Positions 20,424 to 30,635 of a stretch of 64,000 bases of DNA are shown here, piece after piece. Source of the stretch: Gammaproteobacteria bacterium (GTDB lineage Bacteria > Pseudomonadota > Gammaproteobacteria > Steroidobacterales > Steroidobacteraceae); assembly GCA_028293745.1 (NCBI GenBank), contig JAQGOF010000067.1, positions 34,406 to 98,405 on the forward strand, read 5' to 3'. The notes under the pieces were generated by a model. The model made no database searches and was not told the DNA's origin. It saw only the letters and a list, made by a program, of their open reading frames with translations. The translations under genes were made by a program, and so were the position numbers. Each line of letters begins with the position of its first letter. The first letter of the stretch is position 1.

Positions 20424-21550
20424 CTGCACGCCGTGTCACCATCCTCCTGATCGCCGGCGTGCTGGTGATCGTGCTGGCGGTGTGGCTGTCGTCAAAGCGG
20501 CAAGTCGAGCGCGGCACACTGGCTGGCGACCCCGTTGTGGCCGGGCTGGAAAAAAGCTCGCTCAACTCCATCACCGAAGTGCGTCTGAGCAAGGGCGACG
20601 GAACCAAGACGACTCTCAAGAAAGGGGCGACGGACTGGAGCGTCGGCGAGCGCGACTACCCCGCGGATTCGGGCAAGGTTCGCAAGCTGCTGCTGGACCT
20701 CGCCGCGTTGAACGTGGTGGAGGAGAAAACCCGCACGCCGGATTACTACCCTGCGCTCGGGGTCGAGGACACTACTTCGGCCAAGGCTACTGGAACCCGT
20801 GTCGATGCGGTCACAGGGGCGAAAACCTACAGCGTGATCGTCGGCAAATCCTCTGGGGCGAAATCCGGGTATGTGCGCGTAGTCAACACGCCGCAGAGCT
20901 TCCTGGCGGCACCGCTGATCACCCTCGATGCCGATCCGCGACGGTGGCTGGATCACACGTTGATCGATATTCCACAGGATCGGGTCAAGGAGTTTGCGGT
21001 GAAGCCCGCTCAGGGACCTGCGTATACCGCCACTCGCCCGAACAAGGACCAGGCCGACTTCACGGTCGCCGAGGTGCCGAAAGGCCGCGAATTGAGCAGC
21101 CCTGCCGCGGCGGATCCCATTGCCGGATCGCTCGCCAGCGTCTCACTGGATGACGTGCAGCACGCGCCACAGACACCTCCGGCGGGAGTGTCGCACGCGG
21201 TTTTCAGCACCTTCGACGGACTGAAGATCGATGTCGCAGGCCGCAAGGAAGGCACCAAAACGCTCGTGTCCTTCACGCCGAGCTCGACTGCCAAGGAAAC
21301 GGAAGCCGAGGCGAAGACGCTCGCAGCGCGCCTCAACGGCTGGGAGTTTGAAATCCCGAGCTACAAGTACGACGGCCTGTTCCGGCCGTTGGATGACCTG
21401 CTGAAGAAGCCGGAGCCGGCAGCGAAAGGAGCCAAGGGCAAGGCGGGCGACAAGGAGGCCGCGAAGGACGGTCAGAAGCCTGGCAAAGCTGGCAAGAAGT
21501 CGACGCCAGCGCCCGCCGCCGATGCGGCGCCACCGGGTCCCGGCAAGTAA
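20420..21550 (+). CDS. DUF4340 domain protein associated with the Gld-like exporter
   Basis: 376 aa from ATG 20420, overlapping the gldG stop. One N-terminal membrane anchor (ILLIAGVLVIVLAVWLSS) precedes a periplasmic region with two DUF4340-type repeats (WSVGERDYPADSGKVRKLLLDLAAL; WEFEIPSYKYDGLFRPLDDLL). The last 55 residues are a Lys/Ala/Pro-rich tail. The family occurs almost only beside GldG-like genes, so it is probably a periplasmic partner of the exporter; its biochemical role is unknown. It converges on lptG, ten bases apart. Confidence 0.85.
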   Translation: MTARRVTILLIAGVLVIVLAVWLSSKRQVERGTLAGDPVVAGLEKSSLNSITEVRLSKGDGTKTTLKKGATDWSVGERDYPADSGKVRKLLLDLAALNVVEEKTRTPDYYPALGVEDTTSAKATGTRVDAVTGAKTYSVIVGKSSGAKSGYVRVVNTPQSFLAAPLITLDADPRRWLDHTLIDIPQDRVKEFAVKPAQGPAYTATRPNKDQADFTVAEVPKGRELSSPAAADPIAGSLASVSLDDVQHAPQTPPAGVSHAVFSTFDGLKIDVAGRKEGTKTLVSFTPSSTAKETEAEAKTLAARLNGWEFEIPSYKYDGLFRPLDDLLKKPEPAAKGAKGKAGDKEAAKDGQKPGKAGKKSTPAPAADAAPPGPGK

Positions 21551-21560
21551 CAGCAGCAAG

Positions 21561-22628
21561 TCAGCGCGCGCGGGCCAGCAGCAGCAAAGTCACCGTTGCC
21601 AGCAACGCTGTTGGCAACCACGCGAGCAGCACCGGGTTGAGATCGAACACCACGGTGCCGCTGTCGATCAGCCGCTGCAGCAGGAACAGCGCGATACCAG
21701 CCACCAGCCCCATCAACATGCGCGTGCCCGCCCCCGCCGAGCGCAGTGACCCCAACACGAACGGGATCGCCAGCAGCACCGAGAACAGGATCGCAACCGT
21801 GCGCGCGAGCCGCGACGAAAACGCGAACAGGTAGTCGCGCGCGCTCAGAGAATTGGCCTGCATGTAGCGGATCAGCTTCAACAACGCGCGGCTGTTGAGC
21901 TGCGCCGGACTCTCAACCGCTAGACCCAGAAATCCCGCCGTGACATTCGATTCCAGCACCCGTTGACCGGGCGGCGGCGCGATCACGCGCTCCGGGGTAA
22001 AGCGCGACTCGGTGTAGTCGGTCAACAGCCAGGTGCGATTGGCTCCCGCAGTCGCACCCGCCGCGTGGCCTATCGCGCGCAGCCGGTGATCGGCCGAGAG
22101 CTCGAAAATCTGCATGCCACTGAACTGCCGCTGCCCCGATTGGCGCGCGACGTTGATGATGAGGTTTCCATCCCTCACCCACGCGCCGCTGCCGCCGCCG
22201 AAGCTGACATTATTGAATTTGCTGAACGCCTTCTGCTCCTTGGCCGCTTCGTGCAGCGGCGGAGCCATGACCTCTCCCAACAGCAGCTCCACGCCAATCA
22301 GAATCAGGCCGGCAATCGCAGCTGCTCCCGCGATGCGCTGGGTAGATACACCGGTCGCACGCACCACGACGAGCTCGCTGCCTCGCGCCAGCGACCCCAT
22401 GCCCAGCAGCGAGCCCATCAGCGCAGTGATCGGCAGCAGCTCGTAGGCCTGCTGCGGAAGATTGAGCAGTGTGAACCACAAGGCGCTGAGGGCGCTGTAG
22501 CGACCCACGCCAATGTCATCCTGCTGATCGATGAAAATGAACAGTCCCCCCAGAACGAGGAACACGGACATGACCATAAGCACCGATCCGATGATGGTGC
22601 GCACGATGTATCGATCCAGGACGGTCAT
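21561..22628 (-). CDS. lptG: LPS export ABC transporter permease LptG
   Basis: 355 aa from ATG 22628; the track ORF extends upstream into lptF. The LptG half of the LptB2FG complex extracts lipopolysaccharide from the inner membrane. Six transmembrane segments, three at each end, flank a periplasmic beta-jellyroll (about 130-265). MTVLDRYIVRTIIGSVLMVM and GSLLGMGSLARGSELVVVRATGVS are typical LptG. The start overlaps the lptF stop by four bases, indicating translational coupling and the fixed F-then-G order. Confidence 0.93.
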   Translation of the reverse strand: MTVLDRYIVRTIIGSVLMVMSVFLVLGGLFIFIDQQDDIGVGRYSALSALWFTLLNLPQQAYELLPITALMGSLLGMGSLARGSELVVVRATGVSTQRIAGAAAIAGLILIGVELLLGEVMAPPLHEAAKEQKAFSKFNNVSFGGGSGAWVRDGNLIINVARQSGQRQFSGMQIFELSADHRLRAIGHAAGATAGANRTWLLTDYTESRFTPERVIAPPPGQRVLESNVTAGFLGLAVESPAQLNSRALLKLIRYMQANSLSARDYLFAFSSRLARTVAILFSVLLAIPFVLGSLRSAGAGTRMLMGLVAGIALFLLQRLIDSGTVVFDLNPVLLAWLPTALLATVTLLLLARAR

Positions 22629-23710
22629 GAGCGAAGTCTCAAGCGCAAATTCGCCAGCATGCGCGGACCCGCGATGAAGGCGAGGGCCAGCAACACGATC
22701 GCGGCATGGGTCCACCACAGACCCAGGAATTCAGGAATCGTACCGCGTGCCAGCCAGACTCTGCCGGCCGAGACCAGGTTGGAGTACGCGAAATACACCA
22801 CGATCGTGAGCCACACACGCGAGTAGCGTCCCTGACGAGGCCGTAAGCGTGCGAGCGGCACGGCGATCAATGTGAGAACCAGACACATCGTGGGCAGCGC
22901 GATCCGCCAATGCAGCTCGGCTCGCTTTTCGGGATCCCTCGAGCCGATCAGGTCTTGCGTAGGCTGTGCTTCGATATTTTTGACCACATCGGAAGGTGTC
23001 GGCACCTGAATGGGAACCACGTGCTCGGCGAAGCGGACGATTCGAAATTGCGGGCTTCCGGGCACGCCTTCGAAACGTTCACCGTCATACAGCGTGATCG
23101 TGTGTGTCATGCCATCCGCCGTGACGGAGTGACGCGCGCGCTCGGCCAGCGCAACTTCGACGCGCGGACCGCGGTTATGTTCGACGAACACATTGCCAAG
23201 TGTGCCATCCGGATTCACGTCTTCCGCATAGACAACCGCACTGCCACCGAAAGTGCGGAATTTCCCTGGCGCAATTGCCGCAAAACGACCCGCGCGCGCG
23301 GCCGCGCTCCTGAGGCTGAGAGTGCGAGCTGTAGCGTCGGGTGAGAGCGAAAGCGTCAGCCACGCCAACCCGGCCGCCACGACGATCGCCAACAGAGCAA
23401 CGGGCGTGTAGACGGTACCCGGGCCCACGCCACAGGCGAGTGCAGCCGCCATTTCACTGTCGTGGTACATACGGCCAAACGCCAATACCACGCCCAGGAG
23501 CAGGCCCACCGGGATCAGAATGCTCAGGTTCTGCAATGCGCCCAGCCAGATCAGCTGCAGCACGACGCCCTGCGGAAACTGGTTGACGGCGGCTCGCTCC
23601 AGCACAACGGCGACCTGGTTGGCCAGCAGAATGACCAGCAGGACCGCGGTCACGACCACGGAGGCCACCACCACTTCCCGAAAAATGTAGCGCCCGAGGA
23701 TTTTCCCCAA
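22625..23710 (-). CDS. lptF: LPS export ABC transporter permease LptF
   Basis: 361 aa from a TTG at 23710; no ATG or GTG is available before the conserved RYIFREVVVA. It partners LptG in the LPS extractor. Segments LLLGVVLAFGRMYHDSEMAAALACGVG and PDATARTLSLR are family hallmarks, and a periplasmic domain lies at about 125-260. It diverges from pepA, whose ATG is 49 bases away; this lptF/pepA divergence is conserved in Gammaproteobacteria. Confidence 0.93.
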   Translation of the reverse strand: MGKILGRYIFREVVVASVVVTAVLLVILLANQVAVVLERAAVNQFPQGVVLQLIWLGALQNLSILIPVGLLLGVVLAFGRMYHDSEMAAALACGVGPGTVYTPVALLAIVVAAGLAWLTLSLSPDATARTLSLRSAAARAGRFAAIAPGKFRTFGGSAVVYAEDVNPDGTLGNVFVEHNRGPRVEVALAERARHSVTADGMTHTITLYDGERFEGVPGSPQFRIVRFAEHVVPIQVPTPSDVVKNIEAQPTQDLIGSRDPEKRAELHWRIALPTMCLVLTLIAVPLARLRPRQGRYSRVWLTIVVYFAYSNLVSAGRVWLARGTIPEFLGLWWTHAAIVLLALAFIAGPRMLANLRLRLRS

Positions 23711-23758
23711 CCGAAGGCTCGCTTAGTTACACTGGCAAAAATTTCAAGGGGAGATCGA

Positions 23759-25264
23759 ATGCAGTTCGAGGTCTGGGCCAAAGGATTGGCCACACTCAGC
23801 GTTGATTGTATCGTTCTCGGTGTCTTCGAGGAGGGTGAGCTGCCAGAAGAGACGCATGGTATCGACTCGGCATCCAACGGGTACCTCAAGAAGCTGCTGG
23901 CCCGCGGGGACTTCTCCGGACGCACAGGGGAAACCCTGCTGCTCGCCGAAGTGCCCGGAATCGAAGCGTCCCGTGCTCTCCTGACGGGCCTCGGCGCAAA
24001 GAAGAGCTTCGGGCGCAAGAGTTGGCGCCGCTCGCTCGGCGCGGCCATGACCGCAATTTCCAAGACCCGGATTGCGAGCATTGCCGTGGCAATCGACCGG
24101 CCGCCCCCGAAGGACCTCGACGACTATTATTTCGGGCGCGCAATCGCTGAAATCGTCGGCTCAACCCTGTACAGGGTCAACGATCTGAAGACGACCAAGA
24201 AACCAAAAGCGGCGCCCTTGCAAAAAGTCCTGGCGGGACCGGTGCGCAAGGCCGGTGTGGAAGCTGCCGAGCGCGGGCTGGAACATGGACAAGCCGTGTC
24301 GTCCGCCGTGAGCCTGCAGCGCGACTTGGCCAATCTGCCTGCCAATGTCTGCACGCCGATTTACCTCGCGGACCAGGCACGCGCGCTCGCGAAGCAGTAC
24401 ACGTCACTGCGCGTCCAGGTTCTCGATGAAGCGGCTATCAAGAAGGAGAAGATGGGCTGCCTGCTCGCAGTCTCGCAGGGAAGTGCTCAGCCGCCGCGCT
24501 TCATCGTGCTCGAGCATCGCGTCGGCGGTCGCGGCGCCAAGGATGACAGCCCCCCTGTCGTACTCATCGGCAAGGGTGTGACCTTCGATACGGGTGGTAT
24601 CTCGCTCAAAGACCCTCCCGGCATGGACGAGATGAAGTTCGATATGAGCGGGGCCGCTGCGGTGCTGGCATCGATGTCACTCGTCGCGAAGCTGCGCCTG
24701 CCGATGCGCGTCATCGGACTCGTCGGCGCAGTCGAAAACATGCCCAGTAGCCGGGCCGTCAAGCCGGGTGACATCGCAACGAGCGCTGCGGGACTGACAG
24801 TCGAGATTCTCAACACGGATGCGGAGGGCCGGCTCGTTCTGTGCGACGCGCTTCACTACTCGCGGCGCTTCAATCCCGCCATAGTCGTAGATATTGCGAC
24901 ATTGACCGGTGCGTGCGTCGTTGCACTGGGGCATCATCACTCAGGCGCCATGGGTAATGACGAAGATCTCGTGCATGAGCTCGTGGAGGCGGGTATGCGT
25001 GCGGATGACCGGGCGTGGCAGTTGCCCCTCACCGATGAGTACGCCGACCAGTTGAAGAGCAACTTCGCGGATTTCGCGAATGTAGGTGGGCGCGAGGGTG
25101 GTGCCATTACGGCTGCGGCATTCCTGAGCAAGTTCACCAAGGGGCTCAAATGGGCGCATCTCGACGTCGCAGGGACCGCTTATCAGGGCGGTGCGCAGAA
25201 AGGCAGTACGGGCCGGCCAACGCCGTTGCTCGCAGACTTTCTTATCCGTCGCGCGGGCCTTTGA
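23759..25264 (+). CDS. pepA: Leucyl aminopeptidase (M17)
   Basis: 501 aa from ATG 23759 with AAGGGGA upstream; the track ORF starts too early, inside lptF. A cytosolic hexameric Zn/Mn aminopeptidase. The C-terminal M17 catalytic domain has GKGVTFDTGGISLK, DMSGAAAVL and the signature NTDAEGRLVL. The N-terminal domain (about 1-165) is less conserved; in E. coli PepA this region also takes part in DNA binding (XerC/D recombination, carAB control), a role that cannot be assumed here. holC follows after 18 bases. Confidence 0.95.
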   Translation: MQFEVWAKGLATLSVDCIVLGVFEEGELPEETHGIDSASNGYLKKLLARGDFSGRTGETLLLAEVPGIEASRALLTGLGAKKSFGRKSWRRSLGAAMTAISKTRIASIAVAIDRPPPKDLDDYYFGRAIAEIVGSTLYRVNDLKTTKKPKAAPLQKVLAGPVRKAGVEAAERGLEHGQAVSSAVSLQRDLANLPANVCTPIYLADQARALAKQYTSLRVQVLDEAAIKKEKMGCLLAVSQGSAQPPRFIVLEHRVGGRGAKDDSPPVVLIGKGVTFDTGGISLKDPPGMDEMKFDMSGAAAVLASMSLVAKLRLPMRVIGLVGAVENMPSSRAVKPGDIATSAAGLTVEILNTDAEGRLVLCDALHYSRRFNPAIVVDIATLTGACVVALGHHHSGAMGNDEDLVHELVEAGMRADDRAWQLPLTDEYADQLKSNFADFANVGGREGGAITAAAFLSKFTKGLKWAHLDVAGTAYQGGAQKGSTGRPTPLLADFLIRRAGL

Positions 25265-25282
25265 CGAGGAACGGCGTCAGTC

Positions 25283-25819
25283 ATGCACGACAGCGCCGGC
25301 ACGTCCGATTCTGCCGCCTCGAGCGACGGAAGTTCATCGCCGCTCGGCTCGTCAGGCGATAGCCAGGCGAGCCATGCCGTTGAAGGGTTGCGTGTCGATT
25401 TCTACATTCTCGATGAGTCCTCTGCCGGCGCGCGGTTGAAACTCGCCTGCAGATTGGCTGAGAAAGCCTATCTCGCGGCACAGACTGCGCTTGTGTGGCA
25501 CACGGATGCCGAAGAGCTCAAGGCGTTCGATGATTTGCTGTGGACGTTCATGGACGGCAGTTTCGTGCCGCATGAGATGCTCACAGCGGGCGCATCGAGC
25601 GAGGACACCCCTGTACTGCTGAGTGCCGGGACGGCGCCCCCTGCGGACATCGACATCATCATCAATCTCGCCCCGGAAGTGCCCACCTGCCTGTCGCGCA
25701 CGCGGCGCATTGCCGAAATCATCGATGGCGACGATTCACGTCGCCGCGCCGGCCGGGCACGTTTCAAGGCCTATCGGGACCTGGGCATTCAGCCAGCATC
25801 CCACAACGTTCGCGCCTGA
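25283..25819 (+). CDS. holC: DNA polymerase III subunit chi
   Basis: 178 aa. The conserved core begins near residue 36 (LRVDFYILDESSAGARLKLACRLAEKAY) and includes VWHTDAEELKAFDDLLWTFMDGSFVPHE, typical of HolC, which links the clamp loader to SSB. The first 35 residues are a Ser/Gly-rich extension not usual for the family; no better start is seen, although a TTG at 25388 directly before the core exists without a properly spaced ribosome site. The pepA-holC-valS order is the standard one. Confidence 0.9.
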   Translation: MHDSAGTSDSAASSDGSSSPLGSSGDSQASHAVEGLRVDFYILDESSAGARLKLACRLAEKAYLAAQTALVWHTDAEELKAFDDLLWTFMDGSFVPHEMLTAGASSEDTPVLLSAGTAPPADIDIIINLAPEVPTCLSRTRRIAEIIDGDDSRRRAGRARFKAYRDLGIQPASHNVRA

Positions 25820-25823
25820 CGCC

Positions 25824-25838
25824 GCAGCCGGGGGCTGC
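25824..25838. terminator. Short hairpin after holC
   Basis: GCAGCC-GGG-GGCTGC: six-base perfect arms five bases after the holC stop, without a T-tract. It may slow or end transcription from pepA-holC before the valS promoter candidate. Confidence 0.35.
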
Positions 25839-25849
25839 ACGTCACGGGC

Positions 25850-25903
25850 TATAATTTATACTCGGGCGGGTGGCGCCCTCTTCGCGCCTGCACAGGTCCC
25901 GAG
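25850..25903 (+). promoter_or_regulatory. valS -10 element and structured leader
   Basis: A perfect TATAAT (25850-25855) lies between holC and valS; no good -35 is seen at the correct spacing. The predicted start near 25862 would begin an RNA whose CTCGGG (25861-25866) can pair with CCCGAG (25898-25903). The 3' arm contains the only GAG-like ribosome-binding bases, nine bases before the valS ATG. Confidence 0.45.
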
Positions 25904-25912
25904 CCATTATTG

Positions 25913-28684
25913 ATGGATAAAGTCTACGCGCCGCAAGAAATCGAGCGGCGGATTTACGAGCGCTGGGAATCGAACGGATGGTTTGCGCCTCGCGGCGACG
26001 GACCCCCGTATTCCATCGTGATTCCCCCACCGAACGTGACGGGCACGCTCCACCTCGGGCATGCGTTTCAGCAGACGCTGATGGACGCGCTCACTCGCTA
26101 TCACCGCATGCGAGGCGATACCACGCTCTGGCAACCGGGTACTGATCATGCCGGCATCGCAACTCAGATGGTCGTCGAGCGCCAGCTCAACGCGCAGGGA
26201 TTGAAGGGAAGCGATCTCGGCCGCGAAAAATTCGTCGAGCGAGTCTGGGAGTGGAAGGAGCAATCCGGCGGCACCATGGCATCGCAGATGCGCCGCCTGG
26301 GCGACTCGGTTGACTGGTCTCGCGATGCCTTCACCATGGATCCCCAGCGCGCGGCGGCTGTGGTCGAGGTGTTCGTGCGTCTGCACGAAGAAGGCCTGAT
26401 TTATCGCGGTAAGCGGCTGGTCAACTGGGACCCGGTGCTGCTCAGCGCCTTGTCCGATCTCGAAGTGCAGAGCGAGCCGGAAGACGGTCAACTGTGGCAC
26501 CTGCGCTACCCGCTCGAGGATGGATCGGGCAACCTCGTCGTGGCCACGACTCGTCCCGAAACGATGTTCGGCGACACGGCAGTGGCCGTGAATCCCGACG
26601 ACGAGCGCTACAAACACCTGGTCGGCAAGAAAATCCGGCTGCCGCTGGCGGACCGGCTGATTCCCATCATCGCGGACACCTATGTTGATTCCGCATTTGG
26701 GTCCGGCGCCGTCAAGATCACCCCTGCCCACGATTTCAACGACTACGAGATCGGCGCACGCCACGGCCTCGAGCAGATCAACATCCTCACACCGCGCGCG
26801 GCGCTGAATGACAACGTGCCGGAGCGCTTCCGGGGCCTCGATCGTTTCGAAGCGCGCAAGCGTGTCGTCGCGGAACTGGGAGCCGCGGGACTCATCGAGC
26901 GGATCGAAAAGCACCAGTTGGTCGTCCCGCGGGGAGAACGCACCAACGCCGTGCTGGAGCCGTATCTCACGGACCAGTGGTACGTGAAGATTGCACCCCT
27001 GGCGGCGCCCGCCGTGGCTGCGGTCGAAGACGGCCGGACGCGATTCATCCCGGAAAACTGGGCCAAAACGTATTTCGAATGGATGCGCAACATCAAGGAC
27101 TGGTGTGTGAGCCGCCAGATCTGGTGGGGACATCGCATACCCGCCTGGTACGACCCGCAGGGCAACGTGTACGTCGGGCGCAGCGAGGCTGAGATCCGCG
27201 CCCAGCACAAGATTGCCGCGAGCGTGAAGTTGAAGCAGGACGACGACGTACTCGACACCTGGTTCTCCTCTGCGCTGTGGCCGTTCTCCACGCTCGGCTG
27301 GCCGGATAAAACACCGGAGCTGGCGAAGTTCTATCCGACGAGTGTGCTCATCACAGGCTTCGACATCATCTTCTTCTGGGTCGCGCGCATGATGATGATG
27401 GGCGTGAAGTTCATGGGCGACGTGCCGTTCCGTGATATCTACATCACCGGACTCATCCGCGACGAGCACGGCGACAAGATGTCGAAGTCCAAGGGCAACG
27501 TCATCGATCCGCTCGACATCGTTGACGGCATAGAGCTGGAAGCGTTGGTGGCGAAGCGCACCAGCGGCATGATGCAGCCGCAGCTCGCCGACAGCATCGC
27601 AAAGTCCACCCGCAAACAATATCCGGAAGGAATCTCCCCGCACGGAACCGATGCACTGCGGTTCACTCTTGCAGCGCTTGCGGCGCCGAGCCGCGATATC
27701 CGCTTCGACTTGGGACGCGTTGCGGGCTATCGCAACTTCTGCAACAAGTTGTGGAATGCTGCGCGGTTCGTCGAGATGTCAGTTGGCGACGCTGCCCTGA
27801 CCGACAGTGGGCCGGTCGAGCTGTCAATGGCGGATCAATGGATCCGCTCGCGTTTCGGACGCATGATCGCCGATGTGGAAGCGGCTTTCCGCGACTACCG
27901 GTTCGACTTCGCGGCCACTGCGCTGTATGAATTCACGTGGTATGCCTTCTGCGACTGGTACCTCGAGCTGACGAAGCCCGTGTTGCAGTCGGACAGCGTC
28001 TCGGCGGCCATGAAACGTGGCACTCGCAAGACGCTCGTCGAAATTCTCGAAGCGCTGCAGCGGGCACTGCATCCTCTAATGCCATTCATCACGGAGGAGA
28101 TCTGGCAGGGTGTTGCGGGATTGGCCGGACGCGCGGGTCCAACTGTGATGCTCGCGAGCTATCCGCAAGCAACGGAGTACCCGCATGACGAAGTGGCCGA
28201 GAAGGAAATCGGCTGGGTACAGTCCTTCGTGCTCGGAGTGCGCCAGATCCGCGGTGAGATGAACATCAAGCCCTCGAGGCTGATTCCGGTGCTGCTGAGG
28301 AACGCCTCCGACCAGGACAAGATCTACGCCGAGCGCCATCGTCCCTACCTCGAGAGACTCGCTGGGCTCGAGAGCGTGACGGTGGTGCCCGAAGGTGCGC
28401 AGCCGCCGGAGGCAGCCATTGCTCTCGTCGGCGACCTGTCAATCCTGGTGCCCATGGAGGGCCTCATCGATGCCGCCGCCGAAGCGGAACGCCTCGGCAA
28501 GCAGCTGGCGAAAGCGCAGGCCGATCTCGCCAAGACAGGGCAGAAGCTTGCGAACGAGAACTTCGTGCGCAATGCGCCACCCGAGGTCGTCGAAGCCGAG
28601 CGGGCCCGCGTTGCCGAGCTCGAACGCACTGTGATCAGCCTCACGGCGCAGCTGGAGCGTGTGCGGCGATTATTCAAGCCATGA
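25913..28684 (+). CDS. valS: Valyl-tRNA synthetase
   Basis: 923 aa from ATG 25913 (a TTG is one codon earlier). It charges tRNA-Val and edits mischarged Thr-tRNA. HIGH-type motif [14 protein letters not shown] (about residues 41-54), editing domain CP1 (about 190-330), KMSKS at DKMSKSKGN, anticodon-binding domain, and the C-terminal coiled-coil arm (about 865-923; [21 protein letters not shown]). Length is normal. The stop overlaps the moxR ATG (ATGA), placing an unrelated moxR-DUF58-tgpA set directly behind an essential gene. Confidence 0.97.
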   Translation: MDKVYAPQEIERRIYERWESNGWFAPRGDGPPYSIVIPPPNVTGTLHLGHAFQQTLMDALTRYHRMRGDTTLWQPGTDHAGIATQMVVERQLNAQGLKGSDLGREKFVERVWEWKEQSGGTMASQMRRLGDSVDWSRDAFTMDPQRAAAVVEVFVRLHEEGLIYRGKRLVNWDPVLLSALSDLEVQSEPEDGQLWHLRYPLEDGSGNLVVATTRPETMFGDTAVAVNPDDERYKHLVGKKIRLPLADRLIPIIADTYVDSAFGSGAVKITPAHDFNDYEIGARHGLEQINILTPRAALNDNVPERFRGLDRFEARKRVVAELGAAGLIERIEKHQLVVPRGERTNAVLEPYLTDQWYVKIAPLAAPAVAAVEDGRTRFIPENWAKTYFEWMRNIKDWCVSRQIWWGHRIPAWYDPQGNVYVGRSEAEIRAQHKIAASVKLKQDDDVLDTWFSSALWPFSTLGWPDKTPELAKFYPTSVLITGFDIIFFWVARMMMMGVKFMGDVPFRDIYITGLIRDEHGDKMSKSKGNVIDPLDIVDGIELEALVAKRTSGMMQPQLADSIAKSTRKQYPEGISPHGTDALRFTLAALAAPSRDIRFDLGRVAGYRNFCNKLWNAARFVEMSVGDAALTDSGPVELSMADQWIRSRFGRMIADVEAAFRDYRFDFAATALYEFTWYAFCDWYLELTKPVLQSDSVSAAMKRGTRKTLVEILEALQRALHPLMPFITEEIWQGVAGLAGRAGPTVMLASYPQATEYPHDEVAEKEIGWVQSFVLGVRQIRGEMNIKPSRLIPVLLRNASDQDKIYAERHRPYLERLAGLESVTVVPEGAQPPEAAIALVGDLSILVPMEGLIDAAAEAERLGKQLAKAQADLAKTGQKLANENFVRNAPPEVVEAERARVAELERTVISLTAQLERVRRLFKP

Positions 28685-29652
28685 ACGCAGCCGCCGCGAT
28701 TGATATTGATTCCGCGGCGTTGCATCGCGCAGTCAGCACGCTCGAGACCCTCATTCTGGGTAAGCCGGCACAGGTTCGGCTGTGTCTCGCCTGCCTGCTC
28801 GCCCGCGGCCACCTGCTCATCGAAGACGTGCCGGGTGTCGGCAAGACCACACTGGCGCACGCGCTCGCGCATGTGCTGGGCCTTGCGTGGCAGCGCGTGC
28901 AGTTCACGAGCGATCTGCTGCCAGCCGACATCATCGGCGTATCCGTCTTCGATCGTGCCGGCCAGCAGTTCCATTTTCGCCAGGGGCCGATCTTCACCCA
29001 GCTGCTGCTGGCGGATGAAGTAAATCGGGCCAGCCCGCGCACGCAGAGCGCGCTCCTCGAGGCGATGGAGGAGCGGCAGATCAGCGCTGATGTGACGACG
29101 TATCGGCTACCCGAGCCTTTTTTCGTCGTCGCGACACAAAATCCGCACGAGCAGCTCGGCACCTTTGCATTGCCTGAGTCGCAGCTCGACCGGTTTCTCA
29201 TGCGAGTCACACTCGGTTATCCGGACGCTGCTCACGAGCGCGAGCTGCTCCGCAGCGGCGAGCGCAGGGAGATGTTGCCGCAGATCGCTTCTGCTCTGAC
29301 TCCAGAGGCGGTCATCAGGATTCAGGCCCGTGTCCGCACCGTATATGTGTCGGACGCAGTGTTGGACTACGCGCAAGCACTAATCGCGCGAACGCGCGAC
29401 CGTACGGACTTGAAACTCGGTTTGTCGCCACGCGCGGGACAAGGTCTCATTCGGGCCGCCCAGGCATGGACCTATCTCGCGGACCGAAATGCGGTGCTTC
29501 CGGATGATATCCAGGCCGTACTTGCCGCCGTTGTTTCCCACCGCCTGGAGTACAGCGCTGAGGCCGCCGCCAGAATCGGCCGGACCGGCAGCGGCGGCGA
29601 CGGCCACGCAATCGCGAACGAGTTGATCCGAGCCGTACCCGTCCCAGTCTGA
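28681..29652 (+). CDS. MoxR-family AAA+ ATPase
   Basis: 323 aa. Walker [11 protein letters not shown] (Lys55), Walker [10 protein letters not shown] (Asp112-Glu113), sensor-1 ATQNP and the MoxR-specific [12 protein letters not shown] are present; the lid domain ends the protein. MoxR ATPases act as chaperones that activate partner proteins through VWA-type domains. It overlaps valS by four bases and the DUF58 gene by one, so the three are tightly coupled. With DUF58 and a TgpA-like transglutaminase it forms a conserved three-gene cassette of poorly known role. Confidence 0.92.
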   Translation: MNAAAAIDIDSAALHRAVSTLETLILGKPAQVRLCLACLLARGHLLIEDVPGVGKTTLAHALAHVLGLAWQRVQFTSDLLPADIIGVSVFDRAGQQFHFRQGPIFTQLLLADEVNRASPRTQSALLEAMEERQISADVTTYRLPEPFFVVATQNPHEQLGTFALPESQLDRFLMRVTLGYPDAAHERELLRSGERREMLPQIASALTPEAVIRIQARVRTVYVSDAVLDYAQALIARTRDRTDLKLGLSPRAGQGLIRAAQAWTYLADRNAVLPDDIQAVLAAVVSHRLEYSAEAAARIGRTGSGGDGHAIANELIRAVPVPV

Positions 29653-30635
29653 TGAAGACGAGGCTGCGCGGGCGGATGGCCCGGTGGATCAGGAAGCGGC
29701 AAGGCCCGGACAGCCTGCCGTTGACCTTGTCTCGCAAGAGACTGTACATCCTCCCCACGCGCGCAGGCGTCGGATTTGGACTGCTGCTAGCCCTAATGCT
29801 CGTAGCGGGACTCAACTACGCCAACAGCACGGCGCTGTTCCTCACCTTCTTGTTGACGGGCTTCGCACTGGTCGCCATGCACCAGTGCCACCGGAATCTT
29901 CTCGGCGCGCAGTTGGTTGCTGCGACTGCTCAGCCAACTTTCGCCCACCGCAGCGGCACCCTCAGTCTGATCTTTGAGAATGCGGCTGCAGCGGCACGCT
30001 TGCGAATCGCGGCCGGGGTTGGAGACGAGCCCGTAGCGCCGACCGACTTGCCCGCGCGTGGGCGCGGCAAAGTCGAGCTGTCGGTGGCTGCAGCTAAGCG
30101 CGGCCTGGTGCAGATCGACCGGCTGCACCTCATCACCACGCACCCGTTCGGACTATTCCGCACGTGGACTTGGGTGCATGCGCCGGTCGAGATGCTCGTG
30201 TACCCCCGTCCGAATGGCTCGCTGCCGATGCCCACTCATTACGGCAACAAGGCCGGCGCAAGATCTGTCACCAACACCGGCTCCGACGAATGGCTGGGCT
30301 TGCGGCCGTTCCGCGATGGCGATTCACCCCGGCAGGTCGACTGGAAGGCCTACGCCCGCGAGGCACCCTTACTGGTGAAGGAATACAGTGCCGCGGGCGC
30401 GGAACTGCGGATGTTCGACTTTGGCGCGCTCGGCAACTTGCAGCTCGAGACGAAACTGGAACAACTGGCCCGTTGGGTAGTGGACGCGGAAGGAGGTGGC
30501 GAGCGTTACGGGTTGAGGCTTCCCGACAATCACATCGAACCCGATCGCGGGCCGGAACATCGACATCGATGTCTCGCAGCACTGGCGATGTTCGGGCTCG
30601 AGGATGCGCAGCGTGGCGAAGACAAAGCCACCTGA
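29652..30635 (+). CDS. DUF58 domain-containing protein
   Basis: 327 aa. Two hydrophobic segments near the N-terminus (about 37-75; GVGFGLLLALMLVAGLN, FLTFLLTGFALVAMH) anchor it. The DUF58 core is seen in LGLRPFRDGDSPRQVDWKAYAREAPLLVKEY. It is probably a membrane partner of the MoxR ATPase. The ATG shares a base with the moxR stop, and the 3' end overlaps tgpA by 32 bases. No metal-binding or VWA motif (DxSxS) is visible in this short form. Function unknown beyond family context. Confidence 0.88.
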   Translation: MKTRLRGRMARWIRKRQGPDSLPLTLSRKRLYILPTRAGVGFGLLLALMLVAGLNYANSTALFLTFLLTGFALVAMHQCHRNLLGAQLVAATAQPTFAHRSGTLSLIFENAAAAARLRIAAGVGDEPVAPTDLPARGRGKVELSVAAAKRGLVQIDRLHLITTHPFGLFRTWTWVHAPVEMLVYPRPNGSLPMPTHYGNKAGARSVTNTGSDEWLGLRPFRDGDSPRQVDWKAYAREAPLLVKEYSAAGAELRMFDFGALGNLQLETKLEQLARWVVDAEGGGERYGLRLPDNHIEPDRGPEHRHRCLAALAMFGLEDAQRGEDKAT

